DNA of 33,308 bases from contig JAUVZY010000026.1 of assembly GCA_030602315.1 (NCBI GenBank), positions 1 through 33,308 on the forward strand. The letters are read 5' to 3'. Below the pieces are notes generated by a model, which did not search any database, was not told the origin of the DNA, and saw only the letters and a list, made by a program, of their open reading frames with translations. This stretch comes from Pseudomonadaceae bacterium. GTDB lineage: Bacteria; Pseudomonadota; Gammaproteobacteria; Pseudomonadales; Pseudomonadaceae. Below, piece after piece: positions 7,992 to 16,040 of the stretch (position 1 is the stretch's first letter; every line of letters starts with the position of its first letter). The translations under genes and the position numbers were made by a program.

Positions 7992-9293
7992 ATGACTGAC
8001 AAGCCCACCCACGATGACAAAGCGCCCCTCAACGCCTCGCGCCGGCGCTTTCTGAAACACTCGATTCTCGCCGCCAGCGGCGTCGCCCTGCTCGGCGGCA
8101 TGCCGGGCCTGCGCTCGGCCGCCTGGGCCGGCGGCGGCGCGCTGGAAACCACCAAGGTCAAGCTCGGCTTCATCGCCCTCACCGACGCCGCGCCGCTGTT
8201 CGTCGCCGAGGAGAAGGGCCTGTTCGCCAAGTACGGCCTGACCGGGGTCGAGGTGCTCAAGCAGACCTCCTGGGGCACCACCCGCGACAACCTGGTGCTG
8301 GGCGGCGCGCGCAACGGCATCGACGGCGCGCACATCCTCACCCCGATGCCCTACCAGCTCACCGTCGGCAGCATCAACAACGGCCAGCCGGTGCCGATGA
8401 GCATCGTCGCGCGGCTGAACCTCAACGGTCAGGGCATCTCCATCGCCAAGGAATACGCCGACCTGAAGATCGGCGCCGACGCCAGCCCGCTCAAGGCCGC
8501 CTTCGCCGCCAAGAAGGCCCAGGCCGCGGTGACCTTCCCCGGCGGCACCCACGACCTGTGGATGCGCTACTGGCTGTCGGCCGCCGGCATCCACCCGAAC
8601 AAGGACCTCGCCACCATCGTGGTGCCGCCGCCGCAGATGGTCGCCAACATGAAGGTCGGCAGCATGGACACCTTCTGCGTCGGCGAGCCGTGGAACGCCC
8701 AGCTGATCAACCAGAAGATCGGCTACTCGGCGATCACCACCGGCGAGCTGTGGGCCAACCACCCGGAAAAATCCCTGGCCCTGCGCAGCGACTTCATCGC
8801 CGCCAACCCCAACACCACCCGCGCGCTGCTGATGGCGGTGATGGAAGCGCAGATGTTCTGCGAAGACATGGCCAACAAGGCCGAAGTGGCGAAGATCTGC
8901 GCCTCGCGCCGCTGGATCAACGCCCCGGCCAAGGACATCGAGGCGCGCCTGACCGGCACCTTCGACTACGGCAACGGCAAGGTGGTGGAGAACAGCCCGC
9001 ACCTGATGCGCTTCTGGAGCGAATACGCCTCCTACCCGTTCCAGAGCCACGAGCTGTGGTTCCTCACCGAGAACAAGCGCTGGGGCTACCTGCCGGCCGA
9101 CCTGGACAGCCTGGCGCTGATCGCCAAGGTCAACCGCGAGGACATCTGGCGCGCCGCCGCCGCCGAGCTGAAGGTGCCGGCCGAGCAGATCCCGGCCTCC
9201 ACCTCGCGCGGGGTCGAGACCTTCTTCGACGGCAAGACCTTCGACCCGACCAATCCCCAGGCCTACCTGGACAGCCTGGCCATCAAGGCCTGA
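7992..9293 (+). CDS. nrtA: nitrate ABC transporter, substrate-binding protein
   Basis: The 433-residue protein belongs to the NrtA/CmpA/NasF family that captures nitrate (and nitrite) in the periplasm and delivers it to the membrane permease. The N-terminus carries a twin-arginine signal (SRRRFLK at 16-22, then a hydrophobic stretch ending AWA near 46), so it is probably exported folded. The KLGFIALTDAAPLFVAEEKGLF start of the mature fold is typical of the family. I chose the ATG at 7992, after AAGGAAA and after the leader terminator; an upstream frame from 7791 reads through the promoter and terminator and is not real. It is first in an operon with nrtB and nrtD, under NasR antitermination. 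Confidence 0.93.
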   Translation: MTDKPTHDDKAPLNASRRRFLKHSILAASGVALLGGMPGLRSAAWAGGGALETTKVKLGFIALTDAAPLFVAEEKGLFAKYGLTGVEVLKQTSWGTTRDNLVLGGARNGIDGAHILTPMPYQLTVGSINNGQPVPMSIVARLNLNGQGISIAKEYADLKIGADASPLKAAFAAKKAQAAVTFPGGTHDLWMRYWLSAAGIHPNKDLATIVVPPPQMVANMKVGSMDTFCVGEPWNAQLINQKIGYSAITTGELWANHPEKSLALRSDFIAANPNTTRALLMAVMEAQMFCEDMANKAEVAKICASRRWINAPAKDIEARLTGTFDYGNGKVVENSPHLMRFWSEYASYPFQSHELWFLTENKRWGYLPADLDSLALIAKVNREDIWRAAAAELKVPAEQIPASTSRGVETFFDGKTFDPTNPQAYLDSLAIKA

Positions 9294-9324
9294 TCCCGAC
9301 TCCACCACCTGCGAGGATGCGTCC

Positions 9325-10194
9325 ATGAACGCCAACGTGAAAATCCAGCCGTCCGCCGCCACCCCGGCCAGGCTCACCGAGCCGTCGCGGCTTGCCCTGC
9401 TCGGCACCCGCCTGCGCCAGGGCTTCATGCAACGGGTGTTGCCGCCCATGGTCATCCTGCTGGTGCTGGGCCTGATCTGGGAACTGCTCTGCCGCGGCGC
9501 CGACGCCGCCCTGCCGCCGCCTTCGCTGGTGCTGGAGGAAACCTGGGAGCTGATCGTCAACCCGTTCTACGACAATGGCGGCAACGACGTCGGGCTGGCC
9601 TGGCAGCTGTTCGCCAGCCTGGAGCGGGTCGCCTACGGCTACCTGATCGCGGTGGTGGTGGGGGTCGGCCTCGGCGCGCTGATCGGCCGCTCCGACTTCG
9701 CCATGCGCGGCCTCGATCCGCTGTTCCAGGTGCTGCGCACCGTGCCGCCGCTGGCCTGGCTGCCGCTGTCGCTGGCCGGCTTTCAGGACAGCCACCCCTC
9801 GGCGCTGTTCGTGATCTTCATCACCGCGGTGTGGCCGATCATCATCAATACCGCGGTGGGCATCCGCAACATCTCGCCGGACTACAACAACGTTGCCCGG
9901 GTGCTGCAGCTCAACAGCTTCGAGTACTTCAAGACCATCATGCTGCCGGCCGCCGCGCCCTACATCTTCACCGGCCTGCGCATCGGCGTCGGCCTCTCCT
10001 GGCTGGCGATCATCGCCGCGGAAATGCTGATCGGCGGCGTGGGCATCGGCTTCTTCATCTGGGATGCGTGGAACGCCTCGCGCATCAGCGACATCATCCT
10101 CGCGCTCGTCTACATCGGCGTGGTCGGCTTCTGCCTCGACCGCCTGGTGGCCTTCATCGGCCAGCGCATCACCCACGGCACGGCTGCCGCCTGA
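9325..10194 (+). CDS. nrtB: nitrate ABC transporter, permease protein
   Basis: The 289-residue inner-membrane permease belongs to the NrtB/SsuC/TauC family. A membrane segment at about 38-58 is followed by the BPD_transp_1 domain with about five more helices. The cytosolic EAA-type loop, which docks the ATPase, lies in the segment around ARVLQLNSFEYFKTIMLP (about residues 192-209). A periplasmic insertion near residues 75-90 is seen in nitrate-type members. It begins 31 bases after nrtA with GAGGA before the ATG and ends 10 bases before nrtD, so the three genes form one operon. Confidence 0.93.
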   Translation: MNANVKIQPSAATPARLTEPSRLALLGTRLRQGFMQRVLPPMVILLVLGLIWELLCRGADAALPPPSLVLEETWELIVNPFYDNGGNDVGLAWQLFASLERVAYGYLIAVVVGVGLGALIGRSDFAMRGLDPLFQVLRTVPPLAWLPLSLAGFQDSHPSALFVIFITAVWPIIINTAVGIRNISPDYNNVARVLQLNSFEYFKTIMLPAAAPYIFTGLRIGVGLSWLAIIAAEMLIGGVGIGFFIWDAWNASRISDIILALVYIGVVGFCLDRLVAFIGQRITHGTAAA

Positions 10195-10204
10195 GGACAT
10201 CGAC

Positions 10205-10987
10205 ATGAGCTATCTCTCCATCGAACACCTGGACAAGAGCTTCGTGCGCGGCAGCATCGCCTCGCAGGTGCTCAAGGACGTCAACCTGTCCATCGACAAG
10301 GGCGAATTCATCTCCATCATCGGCCACTCCGGCTGCGGCAAGTCCACCGTGCTCAACATCGTCGCCGGCCTGCTCGACCCGAGCCTGGGCGGGGTGATCC
10401 TCGACGGCAAGGAAGTCTCCGGCCCCGGCCCCGACCGCAGCATGGTGTTCCAGAACCATTCGCTGCTGCCCTGGCTGACCGTCTACCAGAACGTCGAGGT
10501 GGCGGTGAACAAGCTGTTCAAGCGCAGCATGAACAAGGCCGAGCGCCACGACTGGATCGAGCACAACCTCAAACTGGTGAACATGAGCCACGCCCTGCAC
10601 AAGTACCCCTCGGAGATCTCCGGCGGCATGAAGCAGCGCGTCGGCATCGCCCGCGCGCTGTCGATGAAGCCCAAGGTGCTGCTGCTCGACGAACCGTTCG
10701 GCGCCCTCGATGCGCTGACCCGCGCCCACCTGCAGGACGAGGTGATGAAGATCCAGAAGGATCTGGGCAACACCATGATGATGATCACCCACGACGTGGA
10801 CGAGGCGGTGCTGCTCTCCGACCGCATCGTGATGATGACCAACGGCCCCTCGGCCACCATCGGTGAAGTGCTCAAGGTGGAGCTGCCGCGCCCGCGCGAC
10901 CGCATCGCCCTGGCCGACGACCCGCAGTACAACCACTACCGCGCCGCCGTGCTGCACTTTCTGCACGAGAAGCACAAGATGCACTGA
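10205..10987 (+). CDS. nrtD: nitrate ABC transporter, ATP-binding protein
   Basis: The 260-residue ATPase energises nitrate import. Visible motifs are Walker A GHSGCGKST at about 40-48, Q-loop Q83, signature SGGMKQR at about 139-145, Walker B LLLDE at 159-163, and the H-loop in MITHDVDEA. It is the short single-domain form, without the extra NrtA-like domain fused to cyanobacterial NrtC. GAGGAC precedes the ATG at 10205, 10 bases after nrtB. No assimilatory nitrate or nitrite reductase gene follows, unlike Klebsiella nasFEDCBA, so the reductases must lie elsewhere. A GC hairpin comes just after the stop. Confidence 0.93.
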   Translation: MSYLSIEHLDKSFVRGSIASQVLKDVNLSIDKGEFISIIGHSGCGKSTVLNIVAGLLDPSLGGVILDGKEVSGPGPDRSMVFQNHSLLPWLTVYQNVEVAVNKLFKRSMNKAERHDWIEHNLKLVNMSHALHKYPSEISGGMKQRVGIARALSMKPKVLLLDEPFGALDALTRAHLQDEVMKIQKDLGNTMMMITHDVDEAVLLSDRIVMMTNGPSATIGEVLKVELPRPRDRIALADDPQYNHYRAAVLHFLHEKHKMH

Positions 10988-10997
10988 CCCGCCCGCC

Positions 10998-11019
10998 GGG
11001 CCGGCCACCGCGCCGGCCC
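10998..11019. terminator. hairpin between nrtD and the convergent MBL gene
   Basis: GGGCCGGC (10998-11005) pairs with GCCGGCCC (11012-11019) around a six-base loop. It fills the gap between two convergent stop codons and could end both transcripts. No T run is present. Confidence 0.5.
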
Positions 11020-11874
11020 TCAGGTGCGCGCTGCCGGCGCCAGCGCGGCGCCGTGCTGGAAGGCTTCCAGCTCCTTGGCGTCGTGACTGCAGAACAGGCT
11101 GACCTCGCTGCGCCGCTCCAGCGACAGCGCCCACAGGCGCTGCTGGTTGGACAGCCGCGCGGTGCGGTCCACCTCCATCATCCACTGGTAGAAGCGCAGC
11201 CCCGGCGTGCAGTGCGGCTCGTGCAGGCCGACCTCGCCGCGGTAGAAGTAGGCATCGCCGGCGTGCAGCAGCCAGCCGGCGCCGCTGTCGATGGCCACCC
11301 CGGCATGCCCGTGGGTGTGCCCGCGCAACGGGATCATCAGCACCTCCGGGGGCAGCCCGTCCAATCCGCGCACCGCCTGAAAGCCGAACCACGGCTCGCC
11401 GCCCTGGCGGTAGAAGCGCCAGTCCTTCACCTGCTGCCACTGCGCCAGACGGTAGCGCTGGCGGCTGAGCAGGCTGCTCTGGGCGCGGGCGTAGTCCATC
11501 TCCTCCTGCAGCACGTGCACCCGGGCCTCGGGGAAGTCGTCCAGCCCGCCGGCGTGGTCGAAATCCAGGTGGGTGAGCACGATGTGGCGCACGTCGCGCG
11601 GGTCGAAGCCCAGCTCGCGCAGCTGCCCCAGCGCGCAGTGGCGCGGCTCGTACTGGATGTTGTTGAGCAGGCGAAACAGCGGACTCAGCTGCCGGCCGCG
11701 CTCGGCCATCTCGCGGCTGCCAAAGCCGGTGTCCACCAGCACCAGGCCGTGGGCGGCGGTTTCCAGCAGCAGGCAGTGACACACCAGCTGCGCGGTAAGC
11801 CCGCTGCTGAAGCCGTCGAACAGCCTGCCGCCGAGCGGGCACATGCAGCCGCAGTTCAGATGATGGATGCGCAT
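11020..11874 (-). CDS. MBL-fold metallo-hydrolase
   Basis: The 284-residue protein has the metallo-beta-lactamase fold. The metal motif is THLDFDHAGG (H102, D104, D106, H107), with aspartate where many lactonases have the second histidine. Further ligands are probably in GHTHGHAG, LHAGD and the late SHD. The pattern resembles the lactonase-like branch of hydrolases, but the substrate cannot be named. The N-terminus is cysteine-rich (LNCGCMCP at 6-13), and more cysteines follow near 32-34. There is no signal peptide, so it is cytoplasmic. It is divergent from the 12001 gene, with 126 bases between the start codons. Confidence 0.85.
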   Translation of the reverse strand: MRIHHLNCGCMCPLGGRLFDGFSSGLTAQLVCHCLLLETAAHGLVLVDTGFGSREMAERGRQLSPLFRLLNNIQYEPRHCALGQLRELGFDPRDVRHIVLTHLDFDHAGGLDDFPEARVHVLQEEMDYARAQSSLLSRQRYRLAQWQQVKDWRFYRQGGEPWFGFQAVRGLDGLPPEVLMIPLRGHTHGHAGVAIDSGAGWLLHAGDAYFYRGEVGLHEPHCTPGLRFYQWMMEVDRTARLSNQQRLWALSLERRSEVSLFCSHDAKELEAFQHGAALAPAART

Positions 11875-12000
11875 GACAGCCTCCGTCGCCGACTCTTACT
11901 GCTCGGAGGCCGGCAAGCGGCGGCAGGTTCAGGCGGCGGCGCTTTTGCCCGACCGCCGTAGTCGGGTTAGGCTCAAGGCATCCCCCCATCGGAGACCGCC

Positions 12001-12411
12001 ATGAACAGCGCCAGCCAAAACGACAGCCTGATCGCTGCGCTCAACCAACTGATGAGCGCCGAACTGGCCGGGGCCAAGGTGGCCGTGGAAAGCCTGCGCC
12101 AGGTCGGCGACGGCGCCGAACGCGCCCAGCTGGACGCGATCCACTTCGGCGAGGCCGACAGTTGCCGGCGCCTGCGCAACTGCTTGAAGCACCTGGGCAC
12201 CGAGCCGACCCGCGAGGTGGGCGCCTTCTACGAGAAGGCCATGGCCATCGAGGACCTGGCAGAGCGGCTGGCCTTCGTCGATCGCGGCCAGCGCTGGGTG
12301 ATCCGCAAGGTGGAGGAGCTGCTCGCCGGCGAGCTGGACCCGCTGGTGCGCGAGGAGCTGGCGGCGGTGCTGCACACCCACCGGGTCAACAGCGGCGAGC
12401 TGCCCGGCTGA
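12001..12411 (+). CDS. small helical protein of unknown function
   Basis: The 136-residue acidic, leucine- and alanine-rich product looks almost fully helical, in a four-helix ferritin-like pattern (SLIAALNQLMSAELAGAK, then ERAQLDAIHFGEAD, then AFYEKAMAIEDLAERLAF, then RKVEELLAGELDPLVREEL). Glu/His residues such as those in HFGEAD could bind metal, but a full ferritin ligand set is not evident. It resembles small domain-of-unknown-function proteins (possibly DUF6306), which I cannot confirm. CGGAGA precedes the ATG. A hairpin at 11948-11966 (CCCGAC/GTCGGG) lies upstream. It is convergent with the MFS gene, with only three bases between stops. Confidence 0.75.
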   Translation: MNSASQNDSLIAALNQLMSAELAGAKVAVESLRQVGDGAERAQLDAIHFGEADSCRRLRNCLKHLGTEPTREVGAFYEKAMAIEDLAERLAFVDRGQRWVIRKVEELLAGELDPLVREELAAVLHTHRVNSGELPG

Positions 12412-12414
12412 GGC

Positions 12415-13833
12415 TCACTCGCCAAGTTCCTCGGACTTCAGGTCGCGGCCGACCACCTCGCGGTCGTCGAGCTGCAGAAACAGCACCGCCGCCAGCGTGG
12501 CCAGACCGCCGACGCCCAGGAAGGTCAGCTGGAATGCCCGCAGCACCGCCTCGCCCTCGGCGCCGGGCGGCGAGAAACCGCCGAGCAGCGCGGCGGCGGT
12601 GGCCACCCCCAGGCTCATGGAAAGCTGCACCACCACCGCCAGCAGGCTGTTGCCGCTGCTGGCGTGCTCGTCGCGCAGGCCGATCAGCGTCACCGTGTTC
12701 ATCGCCGAGAACTGCAGCGAGTTGACCATGCCGATCAGCGCCAGCTGTAGCAGCAACAGCGGCAGCGGGGTCGTCGCATCGAGCAGGGCCAGGCTGGCGA
12801 TCAGCGCGCCGAGCAGCAGGGTGTTGCCGGTCAGCGTGTTGCGGTAGCCGAAGCGGTCGATCAGCGGCTTGGCCAACGGCTTGATCGCCATCGCCCCAAG
12901 CGCCAGCGGAATCATGGTCATGCCCGCCTGCGCCGGCGAATAGCCCAGCGCCAGCTGCAGCACCAACGGCACCAGAAACGGCAGCGCGCCGCTGCCCAGG
13001 CGGGCGAACACGTTGCCGAGGATGCCCACCGAGAAGCTGCGCGTGTGAAACAGCGCCGGGCTGAACAGCGGCTGGCGCACCCGCGCCGCATGCAGCCAGT
13101 ACACCGCCAGGCAGGCGATGCCGCCAAACAAGAGCAGCATCACCCGCGCATGCGGCATCTGCACGCTGCCCAGGCCCTCCAGGGCGATGGTGATCAGCAC
13201 CATCGCCGCGCCGAAGAACACAAAGCCCACCCCGTCGAAACGCATCCGCTCGCCGGTCAGCTCGGGCATGAAGCGCAGCGCCGCCAGCGCGCCGAGCACC
13301 CCGACCGGCAGGTTGACCAGAAAGATCCAGTGCCAGGAGGCGTACTGCACCAGCCAGCCACCCAGGGTCGGGCCGATCAACGGGCCGATCAGCCCGGGCA
13401 GCGCCACCAGGGTCATCACCCGCACGAAGTCGCTGCGCGGATACAGGCGCAGGATCGCCAGGCGCCCCACCGGCAGCATCAGCGCGCCGCCGGCGCCCTG
13501 CACCACCCGCGAGGCGACCAGCTGGGCGAGGCTCTGCGACAGCGCGCAGAGCAAGGAGCCCAGGCTGAACAGGACGATGGCGCTGACGAACACCCGCCGC
13601 GTGCCGAAGCGGTCGGCCAGCCAGCCGGAAACCGGAATCAACAGCGCCACGGTGAGCATGTAGGCGATCACCACGCCCTGCATGCGCAGCGGGTCCTGCG
13701 CCAGGTCGCGGGCCATGGCCGGCAGCGCGGTATTGAGGATGGTGCCGTCGAGCGTCTGCATGAAGAAGGCGACCGCCACCAGCCAGGGCAGTACGCGCAG
13801 GGTACGGTCATCCAGGGGGACGGGCGAAGGCAT
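12415..13833 (-). CDS. MFS multidrug exporter, DHA2 (EmrB/QacA, MdtD-like) family
   Basis: The 472-residue inner-membrane drug:proton antiporter has about fourteen hydrophobic segments. Seen are the LDGTILNTALP motif of the first helix (D29 near its centre), motif A GWLADRFGTRR at 70-80, the RVVQGAGGA motif near 109-117, and motif C-like PLIGPTLGGW. These place it in the fourteen-helix DHA2 group, nearest in style to MdtD. No partner membrane-fusion protein is adjacent. The substrate is unknown. A hairpin (13843-13860, GCGGGC/GCCCGC) lies just before the start codon, and no strong ribosome-binding site is visible. Confidence 0.9.
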   Translation of the reverse strand: MPSPVPLDDRTLRVLPWLVAVAFFMQTLDGTILNTALPAMARDLAQDPLRMQGVVIAYMLTVALLIPVSGWLADRFGTRRVFVSAIVLFSLGSLLCALSQSLAQLVASRVVQGAGGALMLPVGRLAILRLYPRSDFVRVMTLVALPGLIGPLIGPTLGGWLVQYASWHWIFLVNLPVGVLGALAALRFMPELTGERMRFDGVGFVFFGAAMVLITIALEGLGSVQMPHARVMLLLFGGIACLAVYWLHAARVRQPLFSPALFHTRSFSVGILGNVFARLGSGALPFLVPLVLQLALGYSPAQAGMTMIPLALGAMAIKPLAKPLIDRFGYRNTLTGNTLLLGALIASLALLDATTPLPLLLLQLALIGMVNSLQFSAMNTVTLIGLRDEHASSGNSLLAVVVQLSMSLGVATAAALLGGFSPPGAEGEAVLRAFQLTFLGVGGLATLAAVLFLQLDDREVVGRDLKSEELGE

Positions 13834-13842
13834 GGTCAGTCC

Positions 13843-13860
13843 GCGGGCACAAAAGCCCGC
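13843..13860. promoter_or_regulatory. hairpin just upstream of the MFS start
   Basis: GCGGGC and GCCCGC form a perfect six-pair stem around ACAAAA. On the minus strand it ends ten bases before the MFS ATG at 13833, where the ribosome-binding site should be. It may be an operator or an mRNA structure. Confidence 0.35.
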
Positions 13861-13874
13861 ATGATAGAGGATCG

Positions 13875-13899
13875 GGCCGGCGCCGGGGCAGCGCCGGCC
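13875..13899 (-). terminator. strong GC hairpin after the 69-residue gene
   Basis: GGCCGGCGC and GCGCCGGCC form a nine-pair stem with a seven-base loop, 14 bases downstream of the small gene's stop on the minus strand. No long T run follows, but the stem is very stable. It separates the small gene from the MFS gene. Confidence 0.5.
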
Positions 13900-13913
13900 G
13901 CAGCGGCGGCGCG

Positions 13914-14123
13914 CTAGATGCCTTCGCTGCCCTCGAACTCCTCGGTGGCCCGTGCCACCGCCTGGCGCCAGGCGCCCGATTCCTCGCCGAGCAGGCGCAG
14001 GGCCTCGAGGCTGGCGGCGAAGGCTTCACGGTACAGCCGCGGGTTGTTTTCCGCCTCGGCGCGGTCGGCGTGGGCCTGGGCTTCGTTAAGCAGTGCGTCG
14101 AACTTCTCTTGATCCAATGCCAT
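13914..14123 (-). CDS. small acidic helical protein
   Basis: The 69-residue product (starting MALDQEKFDALL) is charged and alanine-rich and predicted to be helical throughout. There is no signal peptide or cysteine. I chose the ATG at 14123 because GAGGAAA lies just before it; a longer frame to 14210 runs through that site. A strong hairpin follows the stop, which supports a discrete transcription unit. I do not recognise the family, and it could be a Pseudomonas-specific small protein. Confidence 0.7.
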   Translation of the reverse strand: MALDQEKFDALLNEAQAHADRAEAENNPRLYREAFAASLEALRLLGEESGAWRQAVARATEEFEGSEGI

Positions 14124-14305
14124 GGTGCTATTTCCTCGCCGGGAAAAAGGGTGCAGCTTTGACTCGCGCAATGGAGAGGCATTCCCCGGGAGCGATAGCC
14201 AACTTCGCAAGGGTTCGAAGGTCCACTACCATTGCCGAAGCGCAGTCAGCCCAAAGCGTGACTCATGGCAAGGGAATGTCTGCCGCTCAGGTTAGATTAG
14301 TGCAA

Positions 14306-14328
14306 CGCCCGGCACAGACATCCGGGCG
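14306..14328 (+). promoter_or_regulatory. hairpin in the leader of the cytochrome c gene
   Basis: CGCCCGG and CCGGGCG pair over seven bases with a nine-base loop, 42 bases before the cytochrome ATG. It may be a 5' stabilising structure or an operator. I saw no TTGAT-N4-ATCAA (Anr/Dnr) box in 14124-14370. Confidence 0.35.
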
Positions 14329-14370
14329 AACCGGGTGGGCCTCCCACCATAGCCTCGAGGAAATGCAAGC

Positions 14371-14685
14371 ATGAAAAAAGTCGTGGTTTCCCTGCTCGCG
14401 CTGGGCGGTGCCTTCGCCCTGCAGCCGGCGGTCGCCCAGGACGTGCAAGCCCTGCTCAACAGCAAGGCATGCCTGGCCTGCCACAAGGTAGACGCCCAAC
14501 TGGTCGGCCCGGCCTACAACGCCGTTGCGGCCAAGTACGCCGATCAGCCCGATGCCGTCGAATACCTGGCCGGCAAGATCAAGAACGGCAGCCAGGGCGT
14601 CTGGGGCGCCATGCCGATGCCGCCGAACCAGGTGACCGAAGAAGAGGCCAAGCTGATGGCCGAGTGGGTCCTGCAGCAGAAGTAA
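14371..14685 (+). CDS. periplasmic monoheme cytochrome c, c551 type
   Basis: The 104-residue precursor has a Sec signal peptide ending AVAQ near residue 23 and a mature part of about 81 residues, matching Pseudomonas cytochrome c551. Heme attaches at C34-x-x-C37-H38 (CLACH), and the distal ligand is the methionine of the PMPPN loop (M83). It carries electrons in the periplasm, typically from the bc1 complex to nitrite reductase cd1 or other acceptors. In many pseudomonads the homologue (nirM) sits with nirS; here it stands alone, next to nnrS. GAGGAAA precedes the ATG and a strong terminator follows. Confidence 0.93.
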   Translation: MKKVVVSLLALGGAFALQPAVAQDVQALLNSKACLACHKVDAQLVGPAYNAVAAKYADQPDAVEYLAGKIKNGSQGVWGAMPMPPNQVTEEEAKLMAEWVLQQK

Positions 14686-14706
14686 GCCCTTCTGCCGTGC
14701 CCCGAA

Positions 14707-14738
14707 GGGCGTCCGCTGGCAACAGCGGGCGCCCTTTT
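14707..14738 (+). terminator. intrinsic terminator after the cytochrome c gene
   Basis: GGGCGTCCGCTG pairs with CAGCGGGCGCCC over twelve positions (one G-T) around GCAA, followed by TTTT. It lies 22 bases after the stop and 5 bases before the convergent nnrS stop. Confidence 0.9.
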
Positions 14739-14742
14739 CGTT

Positions 14743-15933
14743 TCAGCCGGGATGACCGTCGGCGCGCGGGCCGAGCAGGATCGCCGCATAGCGCCAGACG
14801 AACAGGCCGAACGCCAGCAGCCAGCACAGCGCGGCCAGGCGCAGGTTCGACAACGGCGCCAGCTCGGTGGCCAGAAGGCGCAGCAGGCTGGCCAGGTTGA
14901 GCAGCACGAAGGCCGCCAGCATCCCCGCCGGCAGCACCAGCGGCCGCCCGGTATGCCCCAGCGACACCCGGGCGATCATCGCCAGGATCAGCCCGCCCAT
15001 CGCGCCGACCGTCAGCGCGTGCAGCGCGGCGCTGTAGCTGGCCACCAGGCCCAGATGCCAGAGGCCCAGCCAGAGCAGCGCCAGCACCAGCCAGAGCATC
15101 GCCACGTGCAGCGACCAGAGCAGCGGCACGCGCCAGATCCCGGCATCGTGCCAGCGCCAGGAACGCAGCGCCTGGCCGACCGCCAGCAGCAGGCACGGCA
15201 ACGCCAGCAGCGGCTGCGGGCTCAGCGCGGTGCCGGCGGCATGCAGCCCGGCGATCAGCGCGGCGCCAACCAGCAGCACGATCTCCAGCCAGGGCCAGGG
15301 CTGCACCATCTTTTCGCGGCCCAGCCCGCGCTGGGTGAAGAATGGGATCACCCGCCCGCCGATCATCAGCATCAGCGCGGCGACCAGCCAGATGCCGGCC
15401 AGCGCGCCCTGGCGCTGCCAGGCCAGATCGTCGCGCCACAGCCCGACCAGCGACTGCGCATCGGCCGCGCTGAGCAACAGCAGCACCGCCACCACCGGGT
15501 AGTTGCGCACCTGGCGCACGCGCCAGACCATCCGCCCGAGCGTCAGCGCCAAAAGCAGCGGGAAGGCCAGCTCGAGCAGCGTCAGCACGGGCAGCGGCGC
15601 GCCGACCAGCCAGGCCAGCCGCGCGGCCAGCCAGAGCAGCGCCAGCGCCATCAGCGGGCGGCCGGTGGGCGCCGGCTGGCCGGTCCAGGTCTGCCCGGCG
15701 GTCAGCAGAAAACCGGCGACAATTGCCAGGGCGAACCCGAACAGCATTTCGTGACGATGCCAGGCCAGCCAGCCACCGGCCGGCTGCCAGCCCGGCCACA
15801 GGCCGGTCCAGGCGGCGATCCACAGCGGAATGGCGAGGGCGGCGTAGAGCGCGCCGGCAAGAAAGAACGGACGAAAGCCCAGGCGCCACAGCGGCGCGAT
15901 GGCGAGCGCCTGGCGGCGATCGAGGATTTGCAC
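14743..15933 (-). CDS. nnrS: NnrS family membrane protein
   Basis: The 396-residue polytopic inner-membrane protein has about twelve hydrophobic segments and the family hallmarks LWRLGFRPFF near the start, WHRHEMLFGF near 78-87, and a GGRVIPFFTQRG loop in the middle. In Rhodobacter and Vibrio, NnrS is a heme- and copper-containing protein tied to nitric oxide resistance and denitrification; histidines such as those in WHRHE are likely ligands. It is often controlled by NO-sensing Dnr/NnrR. I could not find a convincing box in the 107-base gap upstream. The neighbouring c551 cytochrome fits a nitrogen-oxide theme. Confidence 0.92.
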   Translation of the reverse strand: MQILDRRQALAIAPLWRLGFRPFFLAGALYAALAIPLWIAAWTGLWPGWQPAGGWLAWHRHEMLFGFALAIVAGFLLTAGQTWTGQPAPTGRPLMALALLWLAARLAWLVGAPLPVLTLLELAFPLLLALTLGRMVWRVRQVRNYPVVAVLLLLSAADAQSLVGLWRDDLAWQRQGALAGIWLVAALMLMIGGRVIPFFTQRGLGREKMVQPWPWLEIVLLVGAALIAGLHAAGTALSPQPLLALPCLLLAVGQALRSWRWHDAGIWRVPLLWSLHVAMLWLVLALLWLGLWHLGLVASYSAALHALTVGAMGGLILAMIARVSLGHTGRPLVLPAGMLAAFVLLNLASLLRLLATELAPLSNLRLAALCWLLAFGLFVWRYAAILLGPRADGHPG

Positions 15934-16040
15934 AGGCGGCCCTCCACGGAAAATACCTGAGCAAAAGCATAATCTATTACCCGCTCAGCCCCCTGTGGCC
16001 GGGCGCCGCACCTTGCCATCCCTGGCCAGGCAAAGGGCGA

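Noticed and set aside
14205..14240. GGGTTCGAAGG resembling a tRNA T arm
   Set aside because: The flanking bases do not form a T stem, and no acceptor, D or anticodon arm is found around it.
15934..16040. Anr/Dnr box upstream of nnrS
   Set aside because: No TTGAT-N4-ATCAA-like sequence with acceptable matches; the nearest TTG-containing stretch lacks the second half-site.
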